NCBI RefSeq assembly: GCF_014843005.1 | Contig: NZ_JACYXM010000004.1 | Coordinates: 250,530-314,529 of the forward strand | Length of the DNA: 64,000 bases | Direction of reading: 5' to 3' | From: Rhodanobacter sp. DHG33 | GTDB taxonomy: Bacteria; Pseudomonadota; Gammaproteobacteria; Xanthomonadales; Rhodanobacteraceae | Shown: one piece after another, positions 1 through 8,630 of the stretch | Layout of the letters: each line of letters begins with the position of its first letter | Position numbering within the stretch: position 1 is the stretch's first letter | Notes under the pieces: model-generated | What the model saw: the letters and a program-made list of their open reading frames with translations, nothing else | Database searches by the model: none | Told to the model about the DNA's origin: nothing | Translations under genes and position numbers: made by a program

Positions 1-66
1 CTGTGCGCGCCGATGGGCGGCACCGGGCACTTCAGTTGCGACCGTTTCTTCATCCGCGAGCTTTGA
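1..66 (+). CDS. C-terminal end of an unidentified gene (partial)
   Basis: Frame 1 is open from the window edge to a TGA at 64-66 and would encode the last 21 residues, ending in CDRFFIREL. It stops eight bases before the next gene, so the two may be co-transcribed. Too little is visible to name a family; it could also be a chance open frame. Confidence 0.4.
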   Translation: MCAPMGGTGHFSCDRFFIREL

Positions 67-74
67 GGTGCGCC

Positions 75-677
75 ATGACGAGCCACGATCCGCGCATCGA
101 CGCCTACATCGCCAAGTCCGCCGAGTTCGCCCGCCCCATCCTCGAATACCTGCGCGCCACGGTGCATTCGGCCTGTCCGGACGTCGAGGAGACGATCAAG
201 TGGAGCATGCCGTTCTTTGTCTATCGCGGCGCCTCGCTGTGCATGATGGCCTCGTTCAAGCAGCACTGCGGCTTCGGCTTCTGGCTGAGCAGGCAGGTTA
301 CCGGCGGCGATGCGGAAGACGGCATGGGCCAGTTCGGCAAGATCACCTCGACCAAGGATCTGCCTGCGAAGAAAACGCTGATCGCCCTGATCGGGAAAGC
401 GATGGCGTTGAACGAGGCGGGCGTGAAATCGACGCGCGCCAAAACCGGCACCAAACCGCCGCCCACGCCGCCCGAGGATTTCATCGCCCTGCTCGCCCAG
501 CGCAAGCACGCCGCCGCACGCAAGAGCTGGGAGGGTTTTCCGGATGGCTGCCGGCGCGAATACATTGCCTGGATCGCCGAGGCGAAAACCGACGCCACCC
601 GCCAGAAGCGACTCGCCACTACGCTGGAGTGGCTGGCCGAAGGCAAGCGCCGCAACTGGAAATACGAAAAGAAATGA
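75..677 (+). CDS. YdeI/OmpD-associated family protein (DUF1801)
   Basis: This 200-residue protein has the two-part layout of the YdeI/OmdA family. An N-terminal DUF1801 region (about residues 1-110) contains EETIKWSMPFFVY, and a C-terminal OmdA-like region (about 130-195) contains REYIAWIAEAK and ends in NWKYEKK. Family members are soluble proteins of unclear function, some linked to bacteriocin tolerance. The ATG at 75 gives the normal family start; the longer open frame from position 3 lacks family similarity. The GNAT gene follows after 13 bases, so the two probably share a transcript. Confidence 0.8.
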   Translation: MTSHDPRIDAYIAKSAEFARPILEYLRATVHSACPDVEETIKWSMPFFVYRGASLCMMASFKQHCGFGFWLSRQVTGGDAEDGMGQFGKITSTKDLPAKKTLIALIGKAMALNEAGVKSTRAKTGTKPPPTPPEDFIALLAQRKHAAARKSWEGFPDGCRREYIAWIAEAKTDATRQKRLATTLEWLAEGKRRNWKYEKK

Positions 678-690
678 GGAACGCCATCCG

Positions 691-1260
691 ATGATCCGCG
701 TTGCACACGAGGCAGACGCCAGCGCCATCCACGCGATCTACGCGCCGCACGTCACCGCAGGCATGGCCACGTTCGAAACCGCGCTGCCCGGCGCGGACGC
801 AATGCGCGAACGCATACGTGCACGGCTGCCGAACTATCCCTGGCTGGTATGGGAGGAAGGCGGCGAAGTGCTGGCCTACGCCTATGCCTACCGCTTTCGC
901 GAGCGCGCGGCCTACGACTGGATCGCCGAAACCTCGATCTACGTCGATGCCGCCGCACAAGGCCGCGGCATTGCGCGGCGACTCTACGGATGCCTGTTCG
1001 ATGTAATGCGCCTGCAGGGCCTCACGCAGGCCGTGGGCGTCATCACCCTGCCCGGCACCGCCAGCGTAGCCCTGCACGAGGCGATGGGTTTCGCACCCGC
1101 CGGCGTGTGGCGACAGAGCGGCTGGAAGCTGGGGCAATGGTGGGACGTGGGCGTGTGGCAGAAAGAGCTTCAGCCGGCGCCCGTGCCGCCGCCACCCGTC
1201 ACGCCGTTCGCCGCCCTGGCGTCGACGACCGCTCTCGGGCAGATCTTAGGCCACGCCTGA
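691..1260 (+). CDS. GNAT N-acetyltransferase, phosphinothricin-acetyltransferase-like
   Basis: A 189-residue GNAT-fold protein of the Pat/Bar/MddA type. The start MIRVAHEADASAIHAIY, the ETSIYVDAAAQGRGIARRLY stretch (acetyl-CoA pyrophosphate loop, Q/R-G-x-G/A) and the H(E)AMGFAPAGV region with GWKLGQWWDV are typical. These enzymes acetylate phosphinothricin, methionine sulfoximine or similar amino-acid analogues; the natural substrate is unknown. The proline-rich C-terminus from about residue 166 is an extension beyond the usual domain end. It lies 13 bases after the YdeI-like gene. Confidence 0.85.
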   Translation: MIRVAHEADASAIHAIYAPHVTAGMATFETALPGADAMRERIRARLPNYPWLVWEEGGEVLAYAYAYRFRERAAYDWIAETSIYVDAAAQGRGIARRLYGCLFDVMRLQGLTQAVGVITLPGTASVALHEAMGFAPAGVWRQSGWKLGQWWDVGVWQKELQPAPVPPPPVTPFAALASTTALGQILGHA

Positions 1261-1308
1261 GCGATTCCCTGCCGAAGCCAACAGGCCTCGGCAGGGAATC
1301 CGTACACA

Positions 1309-1647
1309 TCAATTGCCGGATGCGGCGGCCGCGATGATGCTGGCGATCACGCCCGTGGTGACCGCCACCAGCAGGAAATCGCCATTGTCGCTGCGAACCC
1401 AGTGGTAGCCGCGCGGCGGCGGACGCAGATGGTCCCTGTGCCAGTCGGACACCACGTACTGCTGCCCGCGATAGGACTGCGGCAGACGGCCGCCCTTCTT
1501 GTACCAGCCTTCGTGGCGCCCTTGGTCATGCATGCCGTGATACTGCGGGTGACCATGATCCGGGCCCGGCCCGTACTGTTGCGCGAACGCTGCGCCGGTC
1601 GAAGCCAGCAGAGAACCACTCAACACGATTGCAATCAACTTTTTCAT
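1309..1647 (-). CDS. RcnB family periplasmic protein
   Basis: A 112-residue exported protein. Residues 1-22 form a signal peptide (MKKLIAIVLSGSLLASTGAAFA, cleavage before QQYG). A His-rich segment follows (about 25-45), then the RcnB core: LPQSYRGQQYVVSDWHRDHL, PPPRGYHWVRSDNGDFLLVA, and a final hydrophobic stretch. RcnB of E. coli is a periplasmic protein in nickel/cobalt homeostasis; most homologues are uncharacterised. A GGAGG Shine-Dalgarno lies just upstream of the ATG at 1647 and decides the start. The gene is monocistronic and convergent with the GNAT gene. Confidence 0.85.
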   Translation of the reverse strand: MKKLIAIVLSGSLLASTGAAFAQQYGPGPDHGHPQYHGMHDQGRHEGWYKKGGRLPQSYRGQQYVVSDWHRDHLRPPPRGYHWVRSDNGDFLLVAVTTGVIASIIAAAASGN

Positions 1648-1819
1648 CGAAACCTCCTCGGTTGGATTTGCCAGCACACCGTGCCCTGACGTGCCCGTCC
1701 CCCCCTGTCCCGATACAAGCCTTATCGCGACGGTGCAACCATCCACCGGACACCCTCAACCCAACGTGAATTCCCCGCAGCGCGCCATCCGCCCCGCCTG
1801 CGCCGGAGAATGACGCTGC

Positions 1820-1825
1820 TAAAAT
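1820..1825 (+). promoter_or_regulatory. Putative -10 element (TAAAAT) of the SDR gene
   Basis: TAAAAT at 1820-1825 resembles a sigma70 -10 box. It overlaps the first possible ATG (1824), so transcription would begin near 1832, downstream of that codon. This supports the ATG at 1857 as the true start. No clear -35 is visible. The same TAAAAT word precedes epmB (49334) and rpsP (54758, minus strand). Confidence 0.4.
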
Positions 1826-1856
1826 GCCCATTTCGACATCCACGGAATTTCCCGAC

Positions 1857-2624
1857 ATGCAGCTCGATCAGGTCAAGGCGATCATCACCGGCGGCGCCTC
1901 CGGTCTCGGCCACGCGGTGGCACAGCATCTCGTCGCCCATGGCGCCAAGGTGGCGCTGTTCGACGTCAATGAGGAAAAGGGCCAGGCCGCCGCCAAGTCG
2001 CTGGGCGACGTCGCGCGCTTCTACAAGACCGACGTGACCAGCGAGGACGGCGTCACCGCCAACGTCGCCGCCGCGCGCGAAGCGATGGGCGGGCTCAACG
2101 TGGTGATGAACTGCGCCGGCATCCTCGGCGCCGGCCGCGTGCTGGGCAAGGAAGGCCCGATGCCGCTGTCCACCTTCGCCAGCACCGTGATGGTGAACCT
2201 GGTCGGCAGCTTCAACGTGGCCAAGGCCGCCGCGGCGCTGATGCAGAACAATGAAGCAGGCGAAGACGGCGAACGCGGCGTGATCGTCAACACCGCCTCC
2301 GTGGCCGCCTACGAAGGGCAGATCGGCCAAGCGGCCTATTCCGCCTCCAAGGGCGGCGTGGTCGGCATGACCCTGCCGATGGCGCGCGAGCTGTCGCGCT
2401 TCGGCATCCGCGTGGCCACCATCGCGCCGGGCATCTTCTGGACGCCGATGGTCGACGGCATGCCGCCGCAGGTGCAGGAATCGCTGTCCGCCTCCATCCC
2501 CTTCCCGTCGCGCCTCGGCAAGCCGGAAGAATTCGCGCAGACCGTGGCCTTCATCCTCGGCAACCGCTACATCAACGGCGAGACCATCCGCCTCGACGGC
2601 GCGGTGCGGCTGCAGCCGAAGTAA
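1857..2624 (+). CDS. SDR family oxidoreductase, 3-hydroxyacyl-CoA dehydrogenase type II-like
   Basis: A 255-residue short-chain dehydrogenase. The NAD-binding GGASGLG lies near residues 12-18, NCAGILGAG near 90, and the catalytic Ser/Tyr/Lys set appears as NTASVAAYEGQ and YSASKGG. The acidic FDVNEEK after beta-2 suggests NAD preference. IAPGIFWTPM and the C-terminal INGETIRLDGAVRL resemble the HSD17B10 group, which oxidises 3-hydroxyacyl-CoA or hydroxysteroids. The exact substrate cannot be told from sequence. ATG 1857 is preferred over ATG 1824 because the latter overlaps the putative -10 box. Confidence 0.88.
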   Translation: MQLDQVKAIITGGASGLGHAVAQHLVAHGAKVALFDVNEEKGQAAAKSLGDVARFYKTDVTSEDGVTANVAAAREAMGGLNVVMNCAGILGAGRVLGKEGPMPLSTFASTVMVNLVGSFNVAKAAAALMQNNEAGEDGERGVIVNTASVAAYEGQIGQAAYSASKGGVVGMTLPMARELSRFGIRVATIAPGIFWTPMVDGMPPQVQESLSASIPFPSRLGKPEEFAQTVAFILGNRYINGETIRLDGAVRLQPK

Positions 2625-2688
2625 CCGCCCAGCGCCAGCCAGCATGCGCGCCACCGGATTCCGGCCTCCACAGGAAAGAGGAGAAACC

Positions 2689-3585
2689 ATGAAGGGATTA
2701 CGCAGGTTTTCCGGACTGGCGGCCATGCTGCTGGCGACCGGCGCAACGGCGGCCACGCAGCCGATGGACCCCGCGCCAAATCATCATGTCTACCGCAAGG
2801 TGGACGGACAATCGCTGGGCGCCTATGTGTTCGAGCCGCCGGCCACGGCGGCTCGAACACCGCGCGCCGCGATCCTGCTGTTCCATGGCGGCGGCTGGCG
2901 CGGCGGCAGCGCCGACTGGAGCTTCGACGATGCGCGCCGTTTCGCGGCGCTGGGCCTGGTGGCGATCGCGATCGACTATCGACTGTCGGCGGACAAACTC
3001 ACCCCGATCGATGCCTTTGCGGATACCTGCGCCGCCTTTGCCTGGGCACGCCGGCATGCGACCGAGCTGAAGCTGGATCCCGAACGCGTTGCCGGGTACG
3101 GCGTCTCGGCAGGCGGCCACCTGGTTGCCAGCGCCGGCACACTGGCCTGCCCGGCCGACACCGGAACCCCGCAGCAGACCCGGCCGAACGCCATGCTGCT
3201 GGTTTCGCCTGCGGTGAACACCGCCCGCGACGGCTGGTTCCGCCACCTGCTGCAAGGCCGCGCGGAACCGTCCGCGTACTCGCCGCTGGAACACGCCGAT
3301 GCCACAACACCCCCCGCGCTGATCGTGCAGGGCGAAGCCGATACCTTGACTCGCCCCAGTGGCGCCAAGGCATTCTGCGAACGCATGCATGCGGCGCAGG
3401 CCACCTGCGAATTGGCGTTGTACCCGAACCTGGGACACTTGCTGACACGCAGGCTGGATAACCAGGAAGACGATTTCGATCCCGATCCGGACGCACTCGC
3501 CGATGCCCATCGGCGCGAACAGCGGTTCCTGGCGGACCAGGGATTCCTCCCAACCGAACCAAGCAGCAAGGCAACCACCCAATGA
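2689..3585 (+). CDS. Alpha/beta hydrolase, HSL-like esterase/lipase
   Basis: A 298-residue probable secreted or periplasmic esterase. A signal-peptide-like N-terminus ([22 protein letters not shown]) precedes an alpha/beta-hydrolase fold of the hormone-sensitive-lipase group. The oxyanion motif is HGGGW, the nucleophile elbow is GYGVSAGG (Ser), the acid is likely in GEADTLT and the histidine in NLGHLL. An AAAGAGGAG Shine-Dalgarno precedes the ATG. The stop overlaps the efpL start by four bases (ATGA), so the two genes are translationally coupled. Substrate unknown. Confidence 0.85.
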   Translation: MKGLRRFSGLAAMLLATGATAATQPMDPAPNHHVYRKVDGQSLGAYVFEPPATAARTPRAAILLFHGGGWRGGSADWSFDDARRFAALGLVAIAIDYRLSADKLTPIDAFADTCAAFAWARRHATELKLDPERVAGYGVSAGGHLVASAGTLACPADTGTPQQTRPNAMLLVSPAVNTARDGWFRHLLQGRAEPSAYSPLEHADATTPPALIVQGEADTLTRPSGAKAFCERMHAAQATCELALYPNLGHLLTRRLDNQEDDFDPDPDALADAHRREQRFLADQGFLPTEPSSKATTQ

Positions 3586-4145
3586 AAGCTTCCGACGTCA
3601 AGAAAGGCAACGTGGTCGAGCACGAAGGCACCGTGTACCAGGTGCGCGACATCGAGCGCAGCTCGCCCACCGCGCGCGGCGGCAACGTCACCTTCCGCTT
3701 CACCCTGTATTCCATCCCCGGCGGCCGCAAGTTCGACCTCAGCCTGCGCGCCGACGACGACCTGAAGGAAATGGACCTGGTGCGCCGCGCCGCCAACTAT
3801 TCCTACAAGGACGGCGAGGCCTTCGTGTTCATGGATGCGGAGGACTACACCCAGTACCTGCTCGACCCCGAGCTGGTAGGCGACAACGCCGGCTACATCG
3901 TCGAAGACGTGGAAGGCTTCCACGTGCAACTGATCGACGACGCGCCGGTGGGCCTGCAGGTACCCACCAGCGTGGTGCTCACCGTGGTGGACACCGCGCC
4001 GGAGCTGAAGGGCGCCAGCGCCACCAAGCGCACCAAGCCGGCCAAGCTCAATACCGGCGTGGAGATCCAGGTGCCCGAATACATCACCAACGACGAGAAG
4101 GTGTGGGTGAACACGCTGACCGGCGAGTTCGCCGGGCGCGCCTGA
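3582..4145 (+). CDS. efpL: EF-P paralogue EfpL (YeiP)
   Basis: A 187-residue elongation-factor-P-like protein with three beta-barrel domains. In the domain I loop, where EF-P has its modified lysine, this protein reads SSPTARGGN with Arg32 at the tip, the mark of the EfpL/YeiP subgroup, which acts without lysylation. EfpL relieves ribosome stalling at polyproline and related motifs. The C-terminal [26 protein letters not shown] is the conserved OB-fold end. It overlaps the hydrolase gene by four bases. A canonical efp with its modifying enzyme gene lies at 48.7-50.4 kb, so both paralogues occur in this genome. Confidence 0.93.
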   Translation: MKASDVKKGNVVEHEGTVYQVRDIERSSPTARGGNVTFRFTLYSIPGGRKFDLSLRADDDLKEMDLVRRAANYSYKDGEAFVFMDAEDYTQYLLDPELVGDNAGYIVEDVEGFHVQLIDDAPVGLQVPTSVVLTVVDTAPELKGASATKRTKPAKLNTGVEIQVPEYITNDEKVWVNTLTGEFAGRA

Positions 4146-4178
4146 CACGCAAGGACGGCGCCGGGCCAACCGGCGCCG

Positions 4179-4721
4179 TCAATCCGCCTCGGGCAGCATC
4201 GCGGACAAGTCCGTCACGCCCACATCGATGCCCGACTGGCTGAGCAGGGTGGTGACCTGCCCGCGGTGGTGCGTCTGATGGTTGAAGAAATGCTGCATCA
4301 GATGCCCGAACTTCCTGACAAACACCTGGCCTGAGCGGTTGCTGTAGGTCAAGGCCTGGTCGTACGCATCGTCCCTCGCTTCCGCACAGAGCCGCACGAT
4401 CGTTTCGTCCATGTCGCGACGCGCTTCGCGCAGCGAATCGAACTCGGGGTACAGAACCTCCGCAAGCGAGTACGGATGCGGCAAGTCGCGCACGCGAGCC
4501 AGCGAGCGGAACGCCGCCGGATGATCGGCGAAGCGCTTCAGCCAGATGGTGTCGGCCACCAGCAGGTGGTTGAGCGTGCCGAACAGCGAACCGAAGAACG
4601 CGCCCCGATCCTCATGCATCGCCGCCGCGTCCAACCGCGATGCGGCATCGTAAAGCTTGTCATTCATCCACCGGTTGTATCCGGCCATCAGTTCGAACGG
4701 GTTCTTGAGCGACATGGTCAT
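4179..4721 (-). CDS. DinB family protein
   Basis: A 180-residue four-helix-bundle protein of the DinB/YfiT type. It opens with MTMSLKNPFELMAGYNRWMNDKLYDA and has the metal-ligand histidines spread as LNHLLVADTIWL (His in helix 2) and FFNHQTHHRGQV (HxxxH pattern in the last helix). Related proteins are metal-dependent thiol S-transferases or damage-induced proteins; the substrate is unknown. The start could also be the ATG two codons later. The gene is divergent from the FUSC gene (106 bp apart). Confidence 0.85.
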   Translation of the reverse strand: MTMSLKNPFELMAGYNRWMNDKLYDAASRLDAAAMHEDRGAFFGSLFGTLNHLLVADTIWLKRFADHPAAFRSLARVRDLPHPYSLAEVLYPEFDSLREARRDMDETIVRLCAEARDDAYDQALTYSNRSGQVFVRKFGHLMQHFFNHQTHHRGQVTTLLSQSGIDVGVTDLSAMLPEAD

Positions 4722-4827
4722 GACATGGCCGTAGCGTGTCGTCGATGGTAGCGAATCGACGCACCGGCACGACAGTTTCAGGCGGCTTAGGGCAGAATCC
4801 CGATACCCCCTGCAACATCCGGACCCC

Positions 4828-6882
4828 ATGCCCAACAGCGGCTATTCCCTGCGCGCACAGTTCGTCGAAACCTTGACGCTGACCAAGCGGCCGGAGGTGC
4901 CGTTGTGGGTGGTGCTGCGCAATACGCTGGCGGTGGTCCTGCCGCTGGGCGTGGGGCTGGCCACCGGGCACACGGAAATCGGCCTGGGCGTCAGCGCCGG
5001 TGCGCTGGACACGATGTTCTCCGACCAGCCCGGCCCGTATCGCCAGCGCATGCTCTGGCTGCTGCTGGCGACGCTGGTGGCGGGACTGGCCGCGCTGGTG
5101 GGCTTCACCGTCGGCGGCGAGCTGCTGCCGATGCTGCTGGCCACTGCCGTGTTCGGTTTCTGCGGCGGCATGCTGGTGGTGTTCGGCATCGACGCCGCGC
5201 GCGTGGGCATGACCAGCATGATCCTGCTGGTGATCGCCGCCGCCACGCCGCTGCCCGCCAAGGATGCGTTGCCCGTTTCCGGCCTGATTGCCTGCGGCGG
5301 CCTGCTGCTCACCCTGTTCGCGGTGGCCGAGTGGCCGCTGCAGCGCTATCGCCCGGAACGTCTTGCGCTGGCCGGCGTGTATGCCGGCCTCGCCGGGCTG
5401 GCGCGCCAGCCCGGCGACGACGAGAACGCCACTCCCGCGCTCACCGATGCGATGACTTCGCTGCAGCACACCCTGCTCGGCCGCTACCGTTCGCACGGCC
5501 GCGCGATGGAAGCTTTCACCGTGCTGCTGGAACTGGCCGAGCGCATCCGGTTGGAGCTGACCGCGATCTCCGCCCTGCATGCGGACCCCGCCGCGCATGC
5601 CCGCTACCGCGAAGATGCCGCGCGCGTACTGGACGCCCTTGCGCACGCGCTGGAGGTCGGCGAACCACCGCGGCAGGCGGAACGCGCGCTCGACGCCATG
5701 CGCAGCGACATCCAGGACATGCCCTACAAGCTGGCCGCGCACCTGCGCGCGCTGGACGGCCAGCTGGCCGCCGCGGTGCGCAATGCGAACTGGGCCGGCA
5801 GCCGCGGCGAGCTGCGCGCGGCCGCGGCGGAAACGCAATTGCCGCGCACGCTGCAGAGCAGTTCGACGTGGGCCGTGCTGCGCGCCAACCTCACCCTGCA
5901 TTCGGTGGCCTTCCGCCATGCGCTGCGCACCGCGGCCTGCCTCAGTGCGGCGCTGCTCGTATCGCGCCTGCTCAACCTGCCGCATGGCTACTGGCTGCCG
6001 ATGACCACGGCCATCGTGCTGCGCGCCGACTTCGCCGCCACCTTCAACTTCGGCCTGCTGCGCGTGGTCGGCACGGTGCTGGGCCTGGTGCTGACCACCG
6101 CCCTGCTGCACCTCACCCCGGCCTCGCCCTGGGCGCATCTCGCGCTGATGGCGCTGCTGTGCATGGCGTTCCGCTGGCTGGCCAACGCGCACTACGGCAT
6201 CGCGGTGGCCGCGCTCACCGGCACGGTGGTGATCCTGCTGTCGTACGAGGGCGTCAATTCCGGCGTGGCGGTGACCGATCGCGTCATCAACACCGTGATG
6301 GGCTGCGGCATGGCGATGGCCGCGTACCTCGCGTGGCCCACCTGGGAACGTGGCCGCGCGCGGGCGGCGCTCGCCGAGATGCTGGACGCCTATGCCGGCT
6401 ACCTGCGCGCGCTGGCCATGCCGGGGCAGCGCGAAGCGCAGCGCGAAACCCGCAGCCTGGCGCGCACCGCGCGCAGCAACGCGGCGGCCTCGCTCGAACG
6501 CATGCGCGTGGAACCGGCCACGCCGCTGGCGCTGCTGGAACTGGCGCGCGCGCTGTTCGCCAACGGCAACCGCCTGGCGCGCACCGCGATGACCCTGGAG
6601 GCGCTGGACGACGATGCGCCCTCCCGCCCGGCCGCCATGAACGAGTTCGTCGCCACCTGCGCGGATGCCATGCACGCCATCGCCGTCGCACTGCGCGAGC
6701 GCCATGCGCCGGACGAGCTGCCCGACCTGCGCGCCCTGCAGCAGACGTTGGCCGCCACGCTGGAGCAGGCGGGCGAACCGCAGGAGACCGACCCGCTGCT
6801 GCGGCTCAGCGACCGCCTCACCGACAACATCAACACGCTGGCCCACGTGCTGCGCCGCGCGCAGGCGGTCCCCCGGGGCTAG
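4828..6882 (+). CDS. FUSC family inner-membrane protein (YccS-like)
   Basis: A 684-residue membrane protein with two hydrophobic blocks of about five or six helices each (residues 25-180 and 365-510), each followed by an Ala/Arg-rich cytoplasmic helical domain (about 180-350 and 510-680). This duplicated pattern is that of fusaric-acid-resistance/YccS/aromatic-acid exporter proteins. The second block contains LPHGYWLPMTTAIVLRADFAATF, a conserved FUSC signature. They are thought to export aromatic or organic acids, but no membrane-fusion partner is encoded nearby, so the substrate is open. Confidence 0.87.
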   Translation: MPNSGYSLRAQFVETLTLTKRPEVPLWVVLRNTLAVVLPLGVGLATGHTEIGLGVSAGALDTMFSDQPGPYRQRMLWLLLATLVAGLAALVGFTVGGELLPMLLATAVFGFCGGMLVVFGIDAARVGMTSMILLVIAAATPLPAKDALPVSGLIACGGLLLTLFAVAEWPLQRYRPERLALAGVYAGLAGLARQPGDDENATPALTDAMTSLQHTLLGRYRSHGRAMEAFTVLLELAERIRLELTAISALHADPAAHARYREDAARVLDALAHALEVGEPPRQAERALDAMRSDIQDMPYKLAAHLRALDGQLAAAVRNANWAGSRGELRAAAAETQLPRTLQSSSTWAVLRANLTLHSVAFRHALRTAACLSAALLVSRLLNLPHGYWLPMTTAIVLRADFAATFNFGLLRVVGTVLGLVLTTALLHLTPASPWAHLALMALLCMAFRWLANAHYGIAVAALTGTVVILLSYEGVNSGVAVTDRVINTVMGCGMAMAAYLAWPTWERGRARAALAEMLDAYAGYLRALAMPGQREAQRETRSLARTARSNAAASLERMRVEPATPLALLELARALFANGNRLARTAMTLEALDDDAPSRPAAMNEFVATCADAMHAIAVALRERHAPDELPDLRALQQTLAATLEQAGEPQETDPLLRLSDRLTDNINTLAHVLRRAQAVPRG

Positions 6883-6960
6883 GCCCGGGGCCGGGCCGCG
6901 CTTCCGCTTTTGCAGGGTATGCCCCGATCCACGGTTTGGCCGTTGGCTTACACTGCGCGG

Positions 6961-7983
6961 ATGCTGAAGATCGATACCCACGCGCACATCCTGCCCCGCG
7001 ACTGGCCTAACCTCGCCGCCCGGTTCGGCGACGAGCGTTTTCCGGTGATGACCCACAGCGACGACCGCCACCGCATCTACAAGGACGGCCGGTTCTTCCG
7101 CGAAGTGTGGGATTCGGCCTTCGACCCGCAGATGCGCATCGCCGATTACGCGCGCTTCGGCGTGGACGTGCAGGTGATCTCCACCGTGCCGGTGCTGTTC
7201 TCGTACTGGGCGCCGGGTTACCAGGCGCTGGAGCTGCACCGGCACCTCAACGACCACATGGCCGGCATCTGCCGCGACTACCCGCGCCACTACGCGGGTA
7301 TCGGCACCGTGCCGCTGCAGGCGCCCGACCTCGCCGTGCGCGAACTGGAGCGCTGCATCGACGAGCTCGGCCTGCAGGGCGTGCAGGTCGGTTCGCACTG
7401 CAACGACTGGAACCTCGACGCGCCGGAACTGTTCCCGTTCTTCGAAGCCGCCGCCGACCTCGGCGCCGCGGTGCTGGTGCATCCCTGGGACATGATGGGC
7501 ATGGCCAGCATGCCCAAGTACTGGCTGCCGTGGCTGGTGGGCATGCCCGCCGAGCAGGCGCGCGCCGCCTGCTGCCTCGCCTTCGGCGGCGTGCTGGAGC
7601 GGCTGCCGAAGCTGCGCGTGATGCTGGCCCACGGCGGCGGCAGCTTCCCGTGGACCGTAGGCCGCATCGAACACGGCTTCAAGATGCGCCCCGACCTGGT
7701 CGCCACCGACAACCCGCGCAATCCGCGCGAGTACCTCCATCGCTTCTACTTCGACTCCTGCGTGCACGACGACCAGGCGCTGCGCTGGCTGCTGGAACTG
7801 ACCGGCACACAGCAGGTGATGCTGGGCACCGACTATCCTTTCCCGCTGGGCGAACAGGAGCCCGGCAGCGGCATCGAGGCCCTGGGCCTGAGCGATGCCG
7901 ACCGCGCCCGCCTGTTCCACGGCACGGCGCTGGAATGGCTGGGCCTGCCCAAGCAGCGTTTCGCTCCCGACACCATCGCCTGA
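6961..7983 (+). CDS. 2-amino-3-carboxymuconate-6-semialdehyde decarboxylase (ACMSD)
   Basis: A 340-residue amidohydrolase-family decarboxylase of the kynurenine pathway. The metal site starts with KIDTHAHILP (HxH), followed by VLVHPWDMMGM (His) and LAHGGGSFPW; MLGTDYPFPLGEQEPG supplies the conserved Asp. The enzyme removes CO2 from 2-amino-3-carboxymuconate semialdehyde and diverts it from quinolinate/NAD synthesis towards full degradation. The ATG at 6961 is chosen because the HxH must lie within the first ten residues. Kynureninase follows two genes later, supporting the pathway. Length matches the family (about 335-340). Confidence 0.93.
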   Translation: MLKIDTHAHILPRDWPNLAARFGDERFPVMTHSDDRHRIYKDGRFFREVWDSAFDPQMRIADYARFGVDVQVISTVPVLFSYWAPGYQALELHRHLNDHMAGICRDYPRHYAGIGTVPLQAPDLAVRELERCIDELGLQGVQVGSHCNDWNLDAPELFPFFEAAADLGAAVLVHPWDMMGMASMPKYWLPWLVGMPAEQARAACCLAFGGVLERLPKLRVMLAHGGGSFPWTVGRIEHGFKMRPDLVATDNPRNPREYLHRFYFDSCVHDDQALRWLLELTGTQQVMLGTDYPFPLGEQEPGSGIEALGLSDADRARLFHGTALEWLGLPKQRFAPDTIA

Positions 7984-7992
7984 GGATTTCGC

Positions 7993-8511
7993 ATGCATTT
8001 TCCGCGCACCGCCGTCGCCGCCTTCGCGCTCGCGCTCGGCATGCTTGCCGCCGCACCCGCAGCGGCCACCGACGTCAGCATGGCCAACGGCAGCGTCACC
8101 TTCAGCACGCCGGACAACTGGATGGACATCATGGACACCGACGGCAACCCGGAGGTGCGTGCCTTCGAGGTGCCCGACCCCTCGCCCACCGGCCAGACGG
8201 TGCTGGCGCGCGTCACCGTCACGGTGACCCAGGTGTCCGGTCTCGACCAGTTCCGCGCCTACCAGAGCCAGGCCGCCGGCAAGGCCACGACCCTGCAGGC
8301 CTACAAGGCGCTCGGCACCTCCAGCCCCGACAACCTCAGCTACACCGCGCAGGAAGCGGGCGTGCCCTCCCATTACCGCGAGCGTTACTGGTTCAAGGGC
8401 GGCTATGCGATCCAACTGCGTTGCGTGCGTCCCCAGCAGAGCCAGTCCGGCGCGTCGTGGATCGCCGCCTTCGACCGCGGCTGCGACGCCATCGCCGCGC
8501 GGCTGCAGTAA
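7993..8511 (+). CDS. Secreted protein of unknown function
   Basis: A 172-residue exported protein. Residues 1-25 look like a signal peptide with cleavage after AAPAAA. The mature part (SVTFSTPDNWMDIMDTDGNPEVRAF...) resembles small beta-rich periplasmic proteins of unknown function. Two cysteines, in LRCVRPQ and DRGCDAI, could form a disulfide. I do not recognise a named family. It begins nine bases after the ACMSD stop, so it is probably in the same transcript and may be linked to tryptophan catabolism only by position. Confidence 0.7.
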   Translation: MHFPRTAVAAFALALGMLAAAPAAATDVSMANGSVTFSTPDNWMDIMDTDGNPEVRAFEVPDPSPTGQTVLARVTVTVTQVSGLDQFRAYQSQAAGKATTLQAYKALGTSSPDNLSYTAQEAGVPSHYRERYWFKGGYAIQLRCVRPQQSQSGASWIAAFDRGCDAIAARLQ

Positions 8512-8525
8512 CGGAAACCCCATAG

Positions 8526-8598
8526 AGGGCGCACCCCGTGCGCGATTGCCTTTCGCTGGGTACGAAACGCAAGGCAATCGCGCATAAGGGTGCGCCCT
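8526..8598. repeat. REP-like palindrome between the ACMSD operon and kynU
   Basis: Two arms of about 27 bases (8526-8552 and 8571-8598) are near-perfect reverse complements, beginning AGGGCGCACCC and containing TGCGCGATTGCCTT, around an 18-base centre. The element could fold into a long stem when transcribed and may act as a terminator or mRNA-stabilising structure. It looks like a dispersed palindromic repeat of the REP class rather than a site belonging to either gene. Confidence 0.75.
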
Positions 8599-8630
8599 GC
8601 GCAAGACACATGCCCATGCAGAACCCTCCG

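Noticed and set aside
4660-8604. A 1314-codon open frame on the minus strand
   Set aside because: It lies opposite the FUSC, ACMSD and DinB genes, is His/Arg/Gly-rich and has no domain; a GC-rich antisense shadow.
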